From assembly GCA_947036995.1 (NCBI GenBank), contig CAMQTD010000006.1:1-39668 (forward strand): DNA of 39,668 nt. Reading direction: 5' to 3'. Source of the stretch: an uncultured Parabacteroides sp. (lineage in GTDB: Bacteria > Bacteroidota > Bacteroidia > Bacteroidales > Tannerellaceae). The position numbers were made by a program, and so were the translations under genes. The notes under the pieces are model-generated. The model saw only the letters and a program-made list of their open reading frames with translations, did not search any database and was not told where the DNA came from. Shown piece by piece: positions 1-7,481 of this stretch (position 1 is the stretch's first letter; every line of letters starts with the position of its first letter).

Positions 1-19
1 TACGGAATTATCTAATAAG

Positions 20-92
20 ATAGTCTCCTGTATATAAAAAGCGAGCTTCTAATAAATTATTAGAAGCTCGCTTTTTATATACAGGAGACTAT
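20..92. terminator. 73-nt perfect palindrome, bidirectional terminator
   Basis: Positions 20-55 pair with 57-92 without a mismatch around a single central A at 56, giving a 36-bp stem. The core (about 36-76) has the A-tract, GC-rich centre, T-tract form of other terminators in this window, so it can end transcripts from both sides. The right arm covers the stop codon of the methyltransferase gene (89-91). The arms are much longer than termination needs. Confidence 0.8.
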
Positions 93-613
93 TCCTTTTT
101 TGGCATGTAAAAATATTGCATATCAATATGTTCAAGCTCTAACAGTTTAATCTTTACTTCGATTCCACTAGCAAACCCTGTTAGGTTACCCCCCGCTCCC
201 ACCACTCGATGACATGGAATTAGAATCGAAATTGGATTGTGCCCTACTGCTCCACCTACTGCTTGTGCAGACATACGCACTTTCCCCTGCTGCTTGGCTA
301 TTTGCTTGGCAATATCGCCGTAGGTAATCACCTCACCATACGGAATACCACACAAGATATCCCAAACGGCTCGACGAAAAGGTGTTCCTTCTGGAGCAAG
401 TGAAAGTGCAAACGAAGGCTCAACACCACTAAAATAGAGATCGAACCACTGCGTTGCATCTACGAAAATCTGTAAATTGGAATCCAAAACTGAATCTTGT
501 AATACATTTCCAGCATACTTTTGACCACTTAGACCAAGCCATGTTATATTTCGACCATCACTTTTAATTATTAATTCACCAATGGGAGATTGGTACTCAA
601 AATAATAGTTCAT
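89..613 (-). CDS. ogt: Methylated-DNA--[protein]-cysteine S-methyltransferase (Ogt/MGMT family)
   Basis: DNA repair protein of 174 aa that takes alkyl groups from O6-alkylguanine (and O4-alkylthymine) onto its own cysteine in a single-use reaction in the cytoplasm. The acceptor is Cys134 in the motif IPCHRVV, and the preceding region (about 76-125) has the family's PFRRAVWDIL and IPYGEVITYGDIA helix-turn-helix features. The length suits a single-domain Ogt without an Ada regulatory part. It starts 20 nt after the nitroreductase stop on the same strand, so the two are probably co-transcribed. The stop codon lies inside the long palindrome at 20-92. Family assignment is firm; the alkyl preference cannot be judged. 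Confidence 0.95.
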   Translation of the reverse strand: MNYYFEYQSPIGELIIKSDGRNITWLGLSGQKYAGNVLQDSVLDSNLQIFVDATQWFDLYFSGVEPSFALSLAPEGTPFRRAVWDILCGIPYGEVITYGDIAKQIAKQQGKVRMSAQAVGGAVGHNPISILIPCHRVVGAGGNLTGFASGIEVKIKLLELEHIDMQYFYMPKKE

Positions 614-633
614 ACGCTATAGAGTAGTCATTG

Positions 634-1272
634 TTATTTATGATATCCGATTGCGTTATTCATTAACGGAACATTGTTGTTAGATAGACTTAGAAGTTTT
701 AGGATAGCTTCAGCGTTCATTGTTATCCGAGGCACTGTTCCTATTCCCACAGCACTACAAAATAGATTTACATTCTGACATACGATACCTGCATCCATCG
801 AAGCTATACTAAGACTCTTATCTCCAAAGGTACTCAATTTACTTTCATCAGCAATATATACCAAGAATAGAGGCGCATGGGCAAGACCCTTTTGTGCTGC
901 AGAAACGAGGGTGCGATAATCACCCTGCTTCACCAATTCGAGCGAATGATTTTTAAAATCATATCTGTAAGCTCCATCTTTTGTGAAAGCATATACAGCA
1001 ATCTCTTGTTTATTCATTGCCGATGGAGCTGTTCGCTTCCCATCAGCTCGGCTCACGCCGTTTGCAGCCCATAACAAGTTTGAAAGATCAGCATGACTAA
1101 TCTCTTTATTGCTAAATTCTCGTACAGATTTACGCTGAGAAAATGTTTCCATAAGGCTCTTTCCGCCCTTTAAGTTAGGTTTACTTAATACGATATCCCC
1201 AGATTTGGTTGTTGCAAATACTGTTGATGCCATTAAAGACAATAAGAATAAAGTTAAAATCTTTGATTTCAT
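634..1272 (-). CDS. Exported nitroreductase-family protein (SagB/ThcOx-like)
   Basis: Predicted FMN-dependent oxidoreductase of 212 aa. After a cleavable signal peptide (residues 1-20, MKSKILTLFLLSLMAS) come nitroreductase-fold motifs: SQRKSVREF near the FMN-binding start, RTAPSAMNKQ, and GIGTVPR toward the C-terminus. An upstream in-frame ATG at 1338 would add 22 residues before the signal peptide and lies on the promoter element, so 1272 is chosen. Most nitroreductases are cytoplasmic; here the signal peptide implies a periplasmic enzyme, which would have to acquire flavin outside or before export. It is followed by ogt at 20 nt. The substrate is unknown; 'nitroreductase' names the fold, not a shown activity. 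Confidence 0.85.
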   Translation of the reverse strand: MKSKILTLFLLSLMASTVFATTKSGDIVLSKPNLKGGKSLMETFSQRKSVREFSNKEISHADLSNLLWAANGVSRADGKRTAPSAMNKQEIAVYAFTKDGAYRYDFKNHSLELVKQGDYRTLVSAAQKGLAHAPLFLVYIADESKLSTFGDKSLSIASMDAGIVCQNVNLFCSAVGIGTVPRITMNAEAILKLLSLSNNNVPLMNNAIGYHK

Positions 1273-1335
1273 TGTGTTAGTTTTTGATAGATTATTATTT
1301 ACGCAAATTGGCTCCCTCACCCTTGTGCTACGAAA

Positions 1336-1343
1336 CAAAGATA
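1336..1343 (-). promoter_or_regulatory. Bacteroidota -7 promoter element (nitroreductase-ogt)
   Basis: Minus-strand TATCTTTG matches TAnnTTTG and lies about 63 nt before the chosen ATG at 1272. The best upstream TTTG (1371-1374) is 27 nt away, longer than usual, so the -33 element is uncertain. Confidence 0.55.
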
Positions 1344-1439
1344 AAAATTATTTCGAGGTTTAAAGAAAAGCAAAGACCGATAATAAAAGGATTCAACTTA
1401 AAATAAGATAACGAAAGATATATTCTTAAATTAATCATA

Positions 1440-1447
1440 TATCTTTG
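1440..1447 (+). promoter_or_regulatory. Bacteroidota -7 promoter element (flavin oxidoreductase)
   Basis: TATCTTTG matches TAnnTTTG exactly. It places transcription start near 1455, so the in-frame TTG/ATG codons at 1445 and 1448 cannot be translated from it and the gene should start at 1529. No clear -33 TTTG was seen. Confidence 0.5.
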
Positions 1448-1528
1448 ATGTCATCATTTATAATGTGTACATGCATATTAATAACTTATCCAAAAACTAA
1501 ATATCCATCTCGTAAAAGAACGAATCCA

Positions 1529-2626
1529 ATGAACAAACAACTCTTTGATACAAGTATATTTAAAAAGTTATTTATGAAAAACAGGTTCTTTCGTGCCTCT
1601 GTTTGGGAAAATATGGCAGATCAAGCTGGCAATCCTACCCCAGAAATATGGCAGCTATATGAAGATATAGCAAAAGGAGGTGTAGGGAATATAATTACGG
1701 GATATGCTTATGTTACGAAAGACGAACAACCAAACACACACATGCTTGGCATTTATGACGATGCACAAATCAGGCTTTACCAACCCCTCACCCAAATGGT
1801 ACATGAACATGGAGCAAATATCTTTCTCCAAATTGTATATGGGGGTGGTCAAACGGATTTGGTTCCTCCCAGCAAACATATTCTTGCTCCCTCATCAGTC
1901 GAATATCCGCGTTCAGGGGTGACCCCTTTTGCCATGACTAAATCTGATATTGATTCCATTGTGGATGCTTTTGCTCAAGCTGCACTTCGGGCAAAAAAGG
2001 CGGGTTTTGATGGTGTTGAGATTCATGCTGCTCATGGCTACATGCTAAGTCAACTATTAAGCCCCTACTTTAACCATCGTAAAGATGAGTATGGTGGAAG
2101 CATAGTAAATCGCACGCGTATGATTGGAGAAATCATTTGCAAATGCCGTCTTTTAGTGGGAGATGACTTTCCTATACTTATGAAAATTAATTGTGAAGAT
2201 TTTCATCCTGATGGGCTTTCTCGCGAGGATGCAAAACAAGCATGTGTGATTTTAAGCAAACTTGGACTAGATGCAATTGAAGTAAGTGGAGGGAATTCTT
2301 CTATCCCACAAGTAGCAGAAAACAACCTCGAAGCAGAACGTACAGGTTTTAAAAAGACTACTCAATCATATTTTAAGGAGCATGCAAAAGATATTGCTGA
2401 AGCGATAAACATCCCTGTTATCCTCACGGGAGGAAATAAAAGCTTTGATGTCATGGAAGACATTCTAAACAGCAGCAAAATTGAATATTTTGGTTTGGCA
2501 CGAGGATTGATATGCCAGCCCAACTTGATATCTTTATGGAAAACAGATCAAAATACAAAAGTACGCTGTGTATCTTGTGGCAAATGCTCTTATGCAGCAT
2601 GTATACTCAATAAGAAACCAAAATAA
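1529..2626 (+). CDS. NADH:flavin oxidoreductase, Old Yellow Enzyme family
   Basis: FMN-dependent TIM-barrel oxidoreductase of 365 aa. Seen motifs are the active-site segment EIHAAHGYMLSQLLSP followed by NHRKDEYGGS and NRTR, and FGLARGLICQPN near the phosphate-binding end. OYE-family enzymes reduce activated C=C bonds; larger relatives such as 2,4-dienoyl-CoA reductase add an iron-sulfur cluster and a second domain. Here the protein stops after a cysteine group, Cys347, 350, 353 and 358, that resembles the start of that cluster motif but has no second domain. The start follows the promoter at 1440-1447. It is monocistronic, ahead of a hairpin shared with tRNA-Asp. The substrate is unknown. Confidence 0.9.
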   Translation: MNKQLFDTSIFKKLFMKNRFFRASVWENMADQAGNPTPEIWQLYEDIAKGGVGNIITGYAYVTKDEQPNTHMLGIYDDAQIRLYQPLTQMVHEHGANIFLQIVYGGGQTDLVPPSKHILAPSSVEYPRSGVTPFAMTKSDIDSIVDAFAQAALRAKKAGFDGVEIHAAHGYMLSQLLSPYFNHRKDEYGGSIVNRTRMIGEIICKCRLLVGDDFPILMKINCEDFHPDGLSREDAKQACVILSKLGLDAIEVSGGNSSIPQVAENNLEAERTGFKKTTQSYFKEHAKDIAEAINIPVILTGGNKSFDVMEDILNSSKIEYFGLARGLICQPNLISLWKTDQNTKVRCVSCGKCSYAACILNKKPK

Positions 2627-2720
2627 GACTAAATAGGCGATGCAGGTAATACTGTATCGCCTTTCTCTCTTTTAGTAAGATATAAACAAATATCAACACA
2701 ACCGAAATATTTAAATAGCA

Positions 2721-2754
2721 AAAGGGATAGTAATCTTACGATTACTATCCCTTT
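2721..2754. terminator. Hairpin terminator between tRNA-Asp and the flavin oxidoreductase
   Basis: A 14-bp perfect inverted repeat (2721-2734 with 2741-2754; arm AAAGGGATAGTAAT) with a 6-nt loop, 3 nt beyond the tRNA 3' end. It probably ends the tRNA transcript on the minus strand and may serve the plus-strand oxidoreductase gene too. Confidence 0.75.
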
Positions 2755-2757
2755 AAG

Positions 2758-2831
2758 CGGTCCGGACGGGATTCGAACCCGCGACCCCATGCGTGACAGG
2801 CATGTATTCTAACCAACTGAACTACCAAACC
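2758..2831 (-). tRNA. tRNA-Asp (anticodon GUC)
   Basis: Read on the minus strand, a 74-nt cloverleaf: acceptor GGUUUGG pairs with CCGGACC through two G-U pairs, the D arm has AGTTGGTTAGA, the anticodon loop is CUGUCAC with anticodon GUC, and the T arm is GCGGGTTCGAATCCCGT. The discriminator is G73, as expected for tRNA-Asp. CCA is not encoded. A promoter lies upstream (2881-2911) and a hairpin just downstream. Confidence 0.97.
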
Positions 2832-2880
2832 GTTTGCTTTGCTAACCTATTATTAGCGGCTATTCCTCTGAATTGCGATG

Positions 2881-2911
2881 CAAAGATAGGGGTAATATTT
2901 TAATTATGCAA
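2881..2911 (-). promoter_or_regulatory. Promoter of tRNA-Asp
   Basis: On the minus strand a TTG (2909-2911) is followed after 20 nt by TATCTTTG (2881-2888), matching the Bacteroidota -33/-7 layout. The predicted start lies about 40 nt before the tRNA 5' end. Confidence 0.65.
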
Positions 2912-2951
2912 GAGTTTCTAAAAATAAAATCGTTTTATTGAAATAATTCTA

Positions 2952-2959
2952 TACTTTTG
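2952..2959 (+). promoter_or_regulatory. -7 element of the aminotransferase gene
   Basis: TACTTTTG matches TAnnTTTG. It predicts a start near 2966, downstream of the in-frame GTG at 2962, which supports the ATG at 2983 as the true start. Confidence 0.6.
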
Positions 2960-2982
2960 CAGTGATAAACAAACATTATACA

Positions 2983-4290
2983 ATGAAGAATACACCAATA
3001 AACTATCAAGTCGCAGAACAGGTAATTGAAGAATTTCACTTAGATGATTTCGGGAAAGCAACCATTCGCGAGATTGTTGCGATTTCAAACAAAATCGAAC
3101 AGACTACGCAAACTGAATTTATACACATGGAGATGGGTGTACCAGGTCTTCGTGCAGCTCAAGTAGGTGTTGATGCAGAGATCAAGGCCTTAAGTCAAGG
3201 TGTTGCATCAATCTATCCAGACATCAATGGACTACCCGAACTCAAAACAGAAGCTTCTCGTTTTATCAAAGCATTTATTGGAACAGATATCAGCCCTATA
3301 GGATGCGTACCTGTTACTGGATCAATGCAAGGCACATTCACCTCTTTTTTAATTGCAGGACAGTGTGACGAGGTTAAAAATACCATACTATTTATTGATC
3401 CAGGATTCCCTGTTCAGAAACAGCAACTTGTTGTTATGGGCTATCAGCACGAATCGTTTGATGTATACAATTTCAGAGGCGAACTGCTGAAAGCTGAATT
3501 AGAGCGCCATTTGGAGAAAGGAAATATTGCTGCGATCGTTTATTCAAATCCAAACAATCCTGCATGGTTTTGCATGAACGAGCGTGAACTAGAGATTATC
3601 GGTCATGCAGCCACACAATATGATGTAATTGTATTGGAAGACTTAGCTTACTTTGCGATGGATTTCCGCCAAGATTTAGGCAAACCTTTCGAAGCACCCT
3701 ATCAACCAAGCGTATCTCGTTACACTGATAATTATGTATTACACATCTCTGGATCAAAAGCATTCAGTTATGCTGGACAACGCATTGGCGTAGCAGCTAT
3801 ATCAGACAAGTTATACAACCGAACATATCCTGGACTAACAAAACGTTACGCAGGAGGTACTTTCGGAACCGTATATATACACCGCATCCTTTATGCCCTA
3901 TCATCAGGAACTAGCCATTCTGCTCAATATGCTTTAGCGGCAATGTTTAAAGCGGCATCGGATGGAGCGTTTGATTTCGTTTCTGAGATTAAAGAGTATG
4001 GACGAAGAGCTCAGAAGATGAAAGCCATCTTTATTAAACACGGATTTGAAATTGTTTACAGCGAAGACCTAGGAGAACCGATTGCAGATGGATTCTATTT
4101 CACTATTCGATACCCTGGGCTCAGTGGTGGAGAGTTAATGAAAGAACTTATCTATTATGGCATTAGTGCCATTTCATTAGCTACGACTGGAAGCAAACAA
4201 GAGGGGCTTCGTGCTTGCACATCGTTTATCAAAGAACACCAATATGATCTACTTGACAAACGCCTAGCGCAATTCAAAGCAAACCACTAA
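2983..4290 (+). CDS. Class I/II (fold type I) PLP-dependent aminotransferase
   Basis: Cytoplasmic transaminase of 435 aa. The Schiff-base lysine is Lys259 in the motif SGSKAFSYAGQRIG, preceded by the substrate/PLP motifs SNPNNPAW and VLEDLAYF (the Asp that holds the pyridine nitrogen). The family moves amino groups between an amino acid and a 2-oxo acid; the sequence does not tell me which pair. The start at 2983 is preferred over a GTG at 2962 because the promoter's -7 box ends at 2959. The gene is monocistronic, with a strong hairpin 26 nt after its stop. A related C-S lyase role cannot be excluded. Confidence 0.88.
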   Translation: MKNTPINYQVAEQVIEEFHLDDFGKATIREIVAISNKIEQTTQTEFIHMEMGVPGLRAAQVGVDAEIKALSQGVASIYPDINGLPELKTEASRFIKAFIGTDISPIGCVPVTGSMQGTFTSFLIAGQCDEVKNTILFIDPGFPVQKQQLVVMGYQHESFDVYNFRGELLKAELERHLEKGNIAAIVYSNPNNPAWFCMNERELEIIGHAATQYDVIVLEDLAYFAMDFRQDLGKPFEAPYQPSVSRYTDNYVLHISGSKAFSYAGQRIGVAAISDKLYNRTYPGLTKRYAGGTFGTVYIHRILYALSSGTSHSAQYALAAMFKAASDGAFDFVSEIKEYGRRAQKMKAIFIKHGFEIVYSEDLGEPIADGFYFTIRYPGLSGGELMKELIYYGISAISLATTGSKQEGLRACTSFIKEHQYDLLDKRLAQFKANH

Positions 4291-4316
4291 AAAATACATA
4301 ATCGTATCCAAATAAC

Positions 4317-4367
4317 ATAGCGTATATATAAGTGTTCTAGAATACAAAACACTTATATATACGCTAT
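4317..4367. terminator. Terminator after the aminotransferase gene
   Basis: A 20-bp perfect stem (4317-4336 with 4348-4367) and an 11-nt loop follow the stop codon. The stem is AT-rich, with no long T-tract, so termination strength is uncertain. Confidence 0.65.
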
Positions 4368-4508
4368 TTCTATATAAAACAGATAAAAACATAGCCTAAG
4401 ATTGACTTTTTTATAACCAATGTAATTATTTATTGAACAGAAAAAGCATAGTTTAATATATTTTCCTTAATTTCGCATCTTGAAATAGGACGTTTAATTG
4501 AGAGAATT

Positions 4509-6059
4509 ATGCATAAATTTACAAGACTGAAAGATAGTATATTAGTTATAGCAACAACACTGCTTACTACGTTAGCACACCCTTTGTTGGCTCAAGACAC
4601 TATAAAGATCCCTGAAACACTTCCTGAGATAACGACAACAAAAAGTACACAGAAACTAAAAATAGCGAAAGAAGAACTCGATAAAATAACAGACATACGC
4701 ACTGCAATTGCGAAATTAAACAGTCAGTTCGCCTCTCCCTTTACACCTAAAGCTCAAGTAAGCGAAGACAATCTACTTCGATTAATTGAGAAAATAAATG
4801 AGCCTCAAATGTCTGAAGAGGCACTCTATTGGGCTCGATTAGTTAAAGATTATACGATTGAAATCCCTGACGGCACTACGTTTAACGATCTAATGATAGT
4901 AGATCCGATGTTCTTACCACTCGTTTTCCGAGGAGACTTCTTCCCGAAAGAGACTGTTTTATACGACTTTTATTGGGATAAAGAACCTATAACGGCATAC
5001 AGTAATATTTATCCACTAGACTCTACCCTATTTGAAGACGAAATAGGCAAAGAGGCCCTACGTGAAAAAGCGTACCGTTACTTAGAAAGAAATCATCCTA
5101 CAAATTTTAAATACGCATCAAGCGATTTAATATCTGATATCCCTGAATCAAAAAAGATAAAATCAAGACGACCAATAGATATACTTAGAGCTATAAATGA
5201 TGCCGCATTTGATTCTGTAGCAGCATTAGAAACATTTGTGCCTAAAATTAAATATTGGAGACCTCACTTTGAGAGTGCAATTCAATTCTCACAAAACTAT
5301 ATTTCGCCTAACTGGCATAAAGGAGGTGAGGGAAATATGAATCTATTTACCCGAAATTACTTTAGCTACAATTATAACCGCGATAAAATTCAAATTGTAA
5401 ACGAATTGGAATGGAAAGCCTCTTTCTATACAGCTCCAAAAGATACGATTAACGCATATCGCATCGGAGATGATATGATTAGATTACACTCCAATGTGGG
5501 TTATAAAGCCTTTAGTAAATGGTTTTACACCTTTGATGGAGAGTTCCGCACACAGATGTTCTCAAACCGTGCCACCAATTCAGAGTCAATACTTGCTGGA
5601 TTCTTAGCACCATTCAATATTACTATTGGTCTGGGTATGAAATATGAGCTAACGCGAGATTCTAAAATTGATAAACACAGAAAGCTCTTCTTGTCAGTCA
5701 ATTTAGCACCACTATCACTGAATTATATGTACTCCCGAAAAGATGATATTGACCTCCCTCGTCACGGTTTTAAGGATGGAAAGCATTATCAAACAAAAAT
5801 GGGTTCGGACATAAAGGCTAAATTAGTGTACAATATCAACCGAAATCTAACATGGCAATCTAACTTCAACTACTTTACAAGTTACGATCGCATCACTGCT
5901 GAATTCGAAAACACATTCAATATTGCTATTAGTAGATTCTTCTCAACACGTATCTATCTGAACCTACGATACGATGATGGTGTCGATCTTAAAGATGATT
6001 ATGATAGCTATATTCAAATCAACGAGATATTAAGTTTCGGTTTTAATTACAAATGGTAA
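4509..6059 (+). CDS. DUF3078 domain-containing outer-membrane protein
   Basis: Secreted protein of 516 aa with an N-terminal signal peptide (about 1-28, ending LLAQ). The N-terminal half (30-240) is polar. The C-terminal half has alternating aromatic/polar strands such as IQIVNELEWKASFYTA and RNLTWQSNFNYFTSYD and ends in FGFNYKW with a terminal aromatic residue, as in outer-membrane beta-barrels. The motif around NYISPNWHKGGEGNMN is typical of the DUF3078 family found in Bacteroidota. No function is known to me for this family. It lies alone between the aminotransferase terminator and the rnf operon promoter, with a poor -7 candidate TAATTTCG at 4468-4475. Confidence 0.85.
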   Translation: MHKFTRLKDSILVIATTLLTTLAHPLLAQDTIKIPETLPEITTTKSTQKLKIAKEELDKITDIRTAIAKLNSQFASPFTPKAQVSEDNLLRLIEKINEPQMSEEALYWARLVKDYTIEIPDGTTFNDLMIVDPMFLPLVFRGDFFPKETVLYDFYWDKEPITAYSNIYPLDSTLFEDEIGKEALREKAYRYLERNHPTNFKYASSDLISDIPESKKIKSRRPIDILRAINDAAFDSVAALETFVPKIKYWRPHFESAIQFSQNYISPNWHKGGEGNMNLFTRNYFSYNYNRDKIQIVNELEWKASFYTAPKDTINAYRIGDDMIRLHSNVGYKAFSKWFYTFDGEFRTQMFSNRATNSESILAGFLAPFNITIGLGMKYELTRDSKIDKHRKLFLSVNLAPLSLNYMYSRKDDIDLPRHGFKDGKHYQTKMGSDIKAKLVYNINRNLTWQSNFNYFTSYDRITAEFENTFNIAISRFFSTRIYLNLRYDDGVDLKDDYDSYIQINEILSFGFNYKW

Positions 6060-6099
6060 TAAAACCGCACTTTATTATGTAAAATATTAGCTTTAAGTG

Positions 6100-6128
6100 T
6101 TTGGTTATTCAAATTATTACTACTTTTG
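6100..6128 (+). promoter_or_regulatory. Promoter of the rseC-rnf-galE operon
   Basis: TTTG (6100-6103) and TACTTTTG (6121-6128) are separated by 17 nt, at the short end of the Bacteroidota range. It predicts a start near 6138, about 20 nt before the rseC ATG. Confidence 0.65.
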
Positions 6129-6158
6129 CCGTCTAAATGCAATGTCTAGATTACAAAC

Positions 6159-6569
6159 ATGAGTAACACAATTGATCACGCTGGCATTATTAAGCAAATA
6201 AAGGGCTCACTGCTCTTTATTGAAATCGTTCAACAGTCTGCCTGTGCAGATTGTCATGCGAAAGGAATGTGTAGTGCATCGGATAGCAAAGCTAAGATTA
6301 TAGAAATTACGGATTTATCCAATAAGTATCAGGTAGATGATGCTGTAGTTATTACGGGAAAGACCTCTTTGGGGCTTTTAGCCGTATTACTCGCTTTTAT
6401 CCTACCTATTTGCGTATTGGTAGTATCTATTATTATGGGAAATACACTCCAATGGAACGACGGACTCTCCGCCGTTGTTGGAATCCTCACATTAATACCC
6501 TACTACTTCGTACTCTATCTTTTTAGAGAAAAAATGAAAAACAAGTTTATATTTACAATCAAAGAGTAA
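6159..6569 (+). CDS. rseC: SoxR-reducing system protein RseC family
   Basis: Small inner-membrane protein of 136 aa. The N-terminal soluble part has three cysteines, Cys29, Cys32 and Cys38 (CADCHAKGMC), the family's likely iron-sulfur or thiol site, followed by two membrane segments (about 68-90 and 100-122) and a basic tail. RseC proteins are linked to Rnf/Rsx complexes; in E. coli RseC and Rsx help keep SoxR reduced. Here it is first in the rnf operon, 25 nt before rnfB, and probably takes part in Rnf assembly or electron delivery. That role is inferred from context. Confidence 0.9.
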   Translation: MSNTIDHAGIIKQIKGSLLFIEIVQQSACADCHAKGMCSASDSKAKIIEITDLSNKYQVDDAVVITGKTSLGLLAVLLAFILPICVLVVSIIMGNTLQWNDGLSAVVGILTLIPYYFVLYLFREKMKNKFIFTIKE

Positions 6570-6594
6570 ACAAATTTAATAGAATCTATATATC

Positions 6595-7464
6595 ATGATT
6601 TTAATTGCAGTAGTTTCATTAGGAGCCATTGGCTTTGTGGGTGCAGGCATTCTGTATCTTGCATCAAAGAAATTTGAGGTTTATGAAGATCCGCGCATTG
6701 CGCAGGTACAAGAGATATTACCAGCTGCCAACTGTGGTGGGTGTGGATATCCAGGTTGTGGTGGTTTTGCTGCTGCATGTGTTAAAGCTGATTCGTTAGA
6801 CGGATTCCTTTGCCCTGTTGGTGGAGCTGATGTAATGAGTCAAGTAGCAACTATTTTAGGCAAAGAGGTTGTAGCTGCTGTTCCGATGGTAGCTGTGGTG
6901 CGTTGTAATGGAACTTGTTCAAGTCGCCCACGCAACAATCAGTACGATGGAATTAAGTCTTGCACTATTGCATCAAACCTATACGGAGGTGAATCTGCGT
7001 GTACCAATGGTTGCTTAGGATATGGCGATTGTGTTGTATCATGTGCTTTTGATGCAATCTCTATCAATCCTACTACAGGTATTGCCGAAGTAGACGAAGC
7101 AAAGTGTACCTCATGTGGTGCGTGTGTGAAGGCTTGTCCTAAAGCAATTATCGAATTACGTAAAAAAGGGCCTAAGTCTCGTCGTATCTTTGTAAGTTGC
7201 ATCAATAAAGATAAAGGTGCTGCTGCTAAAAAGGCTTGTGCTAATGCTTGTATCGGATGCTCATTATGTAAGAAACAGTGCGAGTTTGATGCGATCACAA
7301 TCGAAAATAATGTAGCATATATCGACTACAACAAATGTAGATTATGCCGCAAGTGTGTTGCCGTATGTCCTACGGGAGCGATCCACGAACTAAACTTTCC
7401 TCCACGCAAAGAGAAAGTTGTAGAGGCTAAAGTAGTAGAGACTTCTGAAACTGAAAACAAATAA
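6595..7464 (+). CDS. rnfB: Rnf electron transport complex subunit B (iron-sulfur)
   Basis: Ferredoxin-accepting subunit of the Rnf complex, 289 aa, attached to the membrane by an N-terminal helix (2-23). Next comes the 4Fe-4S domain with ANCGGCGYPGC (Cys47, Cys50, Cys55) and Cys73. The C-terminal part carries several ferredoxin-type groups: GCLGYGDCVVSC, CTSCGACVKACP, CIGCSLCKKQC and CRLCRKCVAVCP. It is longer than the proteobacterial protein because of these extra clusters, as is usual in anaerobes. Rnf couples electron flow from reduced ferredoxin to NAD+ with Na+ or H+ export. It is followed by rnfC after 17 nt. Confidence 0.97.
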   Translation: MILIAVVSLGAIGFVGAGILYLASKKFEVYEDPRIAQVQEILPAANCGGCGYPGCGGFAAACVKADSLDGFLCPVGGADVMSQVATILGKEVVAAVPMVAVVRCNGTCSSRPRNNQYDGIKSCTIASNLYGGESACTNGCLGYGDCVVSCAFDAISINPTTGIAEVDEAKCTSCGACVKACPKAIIELRKKGPKSRRIFVSCINKDKGAAAKKACANACIGCSLCKKQCEFDAITIENNVAYIDYNKCRLCRKCVAVCPTGAIHELNFPPRKEKVVEAKVVETSETENK

Positions 7465-7481
7465 AATTAAAATCTAATAAT

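Noticed and set aside
6939-7298. 119-aa minus-strand ORF over rnfB
   Set aside because: Antisense to the well-supported rnfB, and its Ala/Ser-rich translation is what reversed cysteine-rich codons would give.
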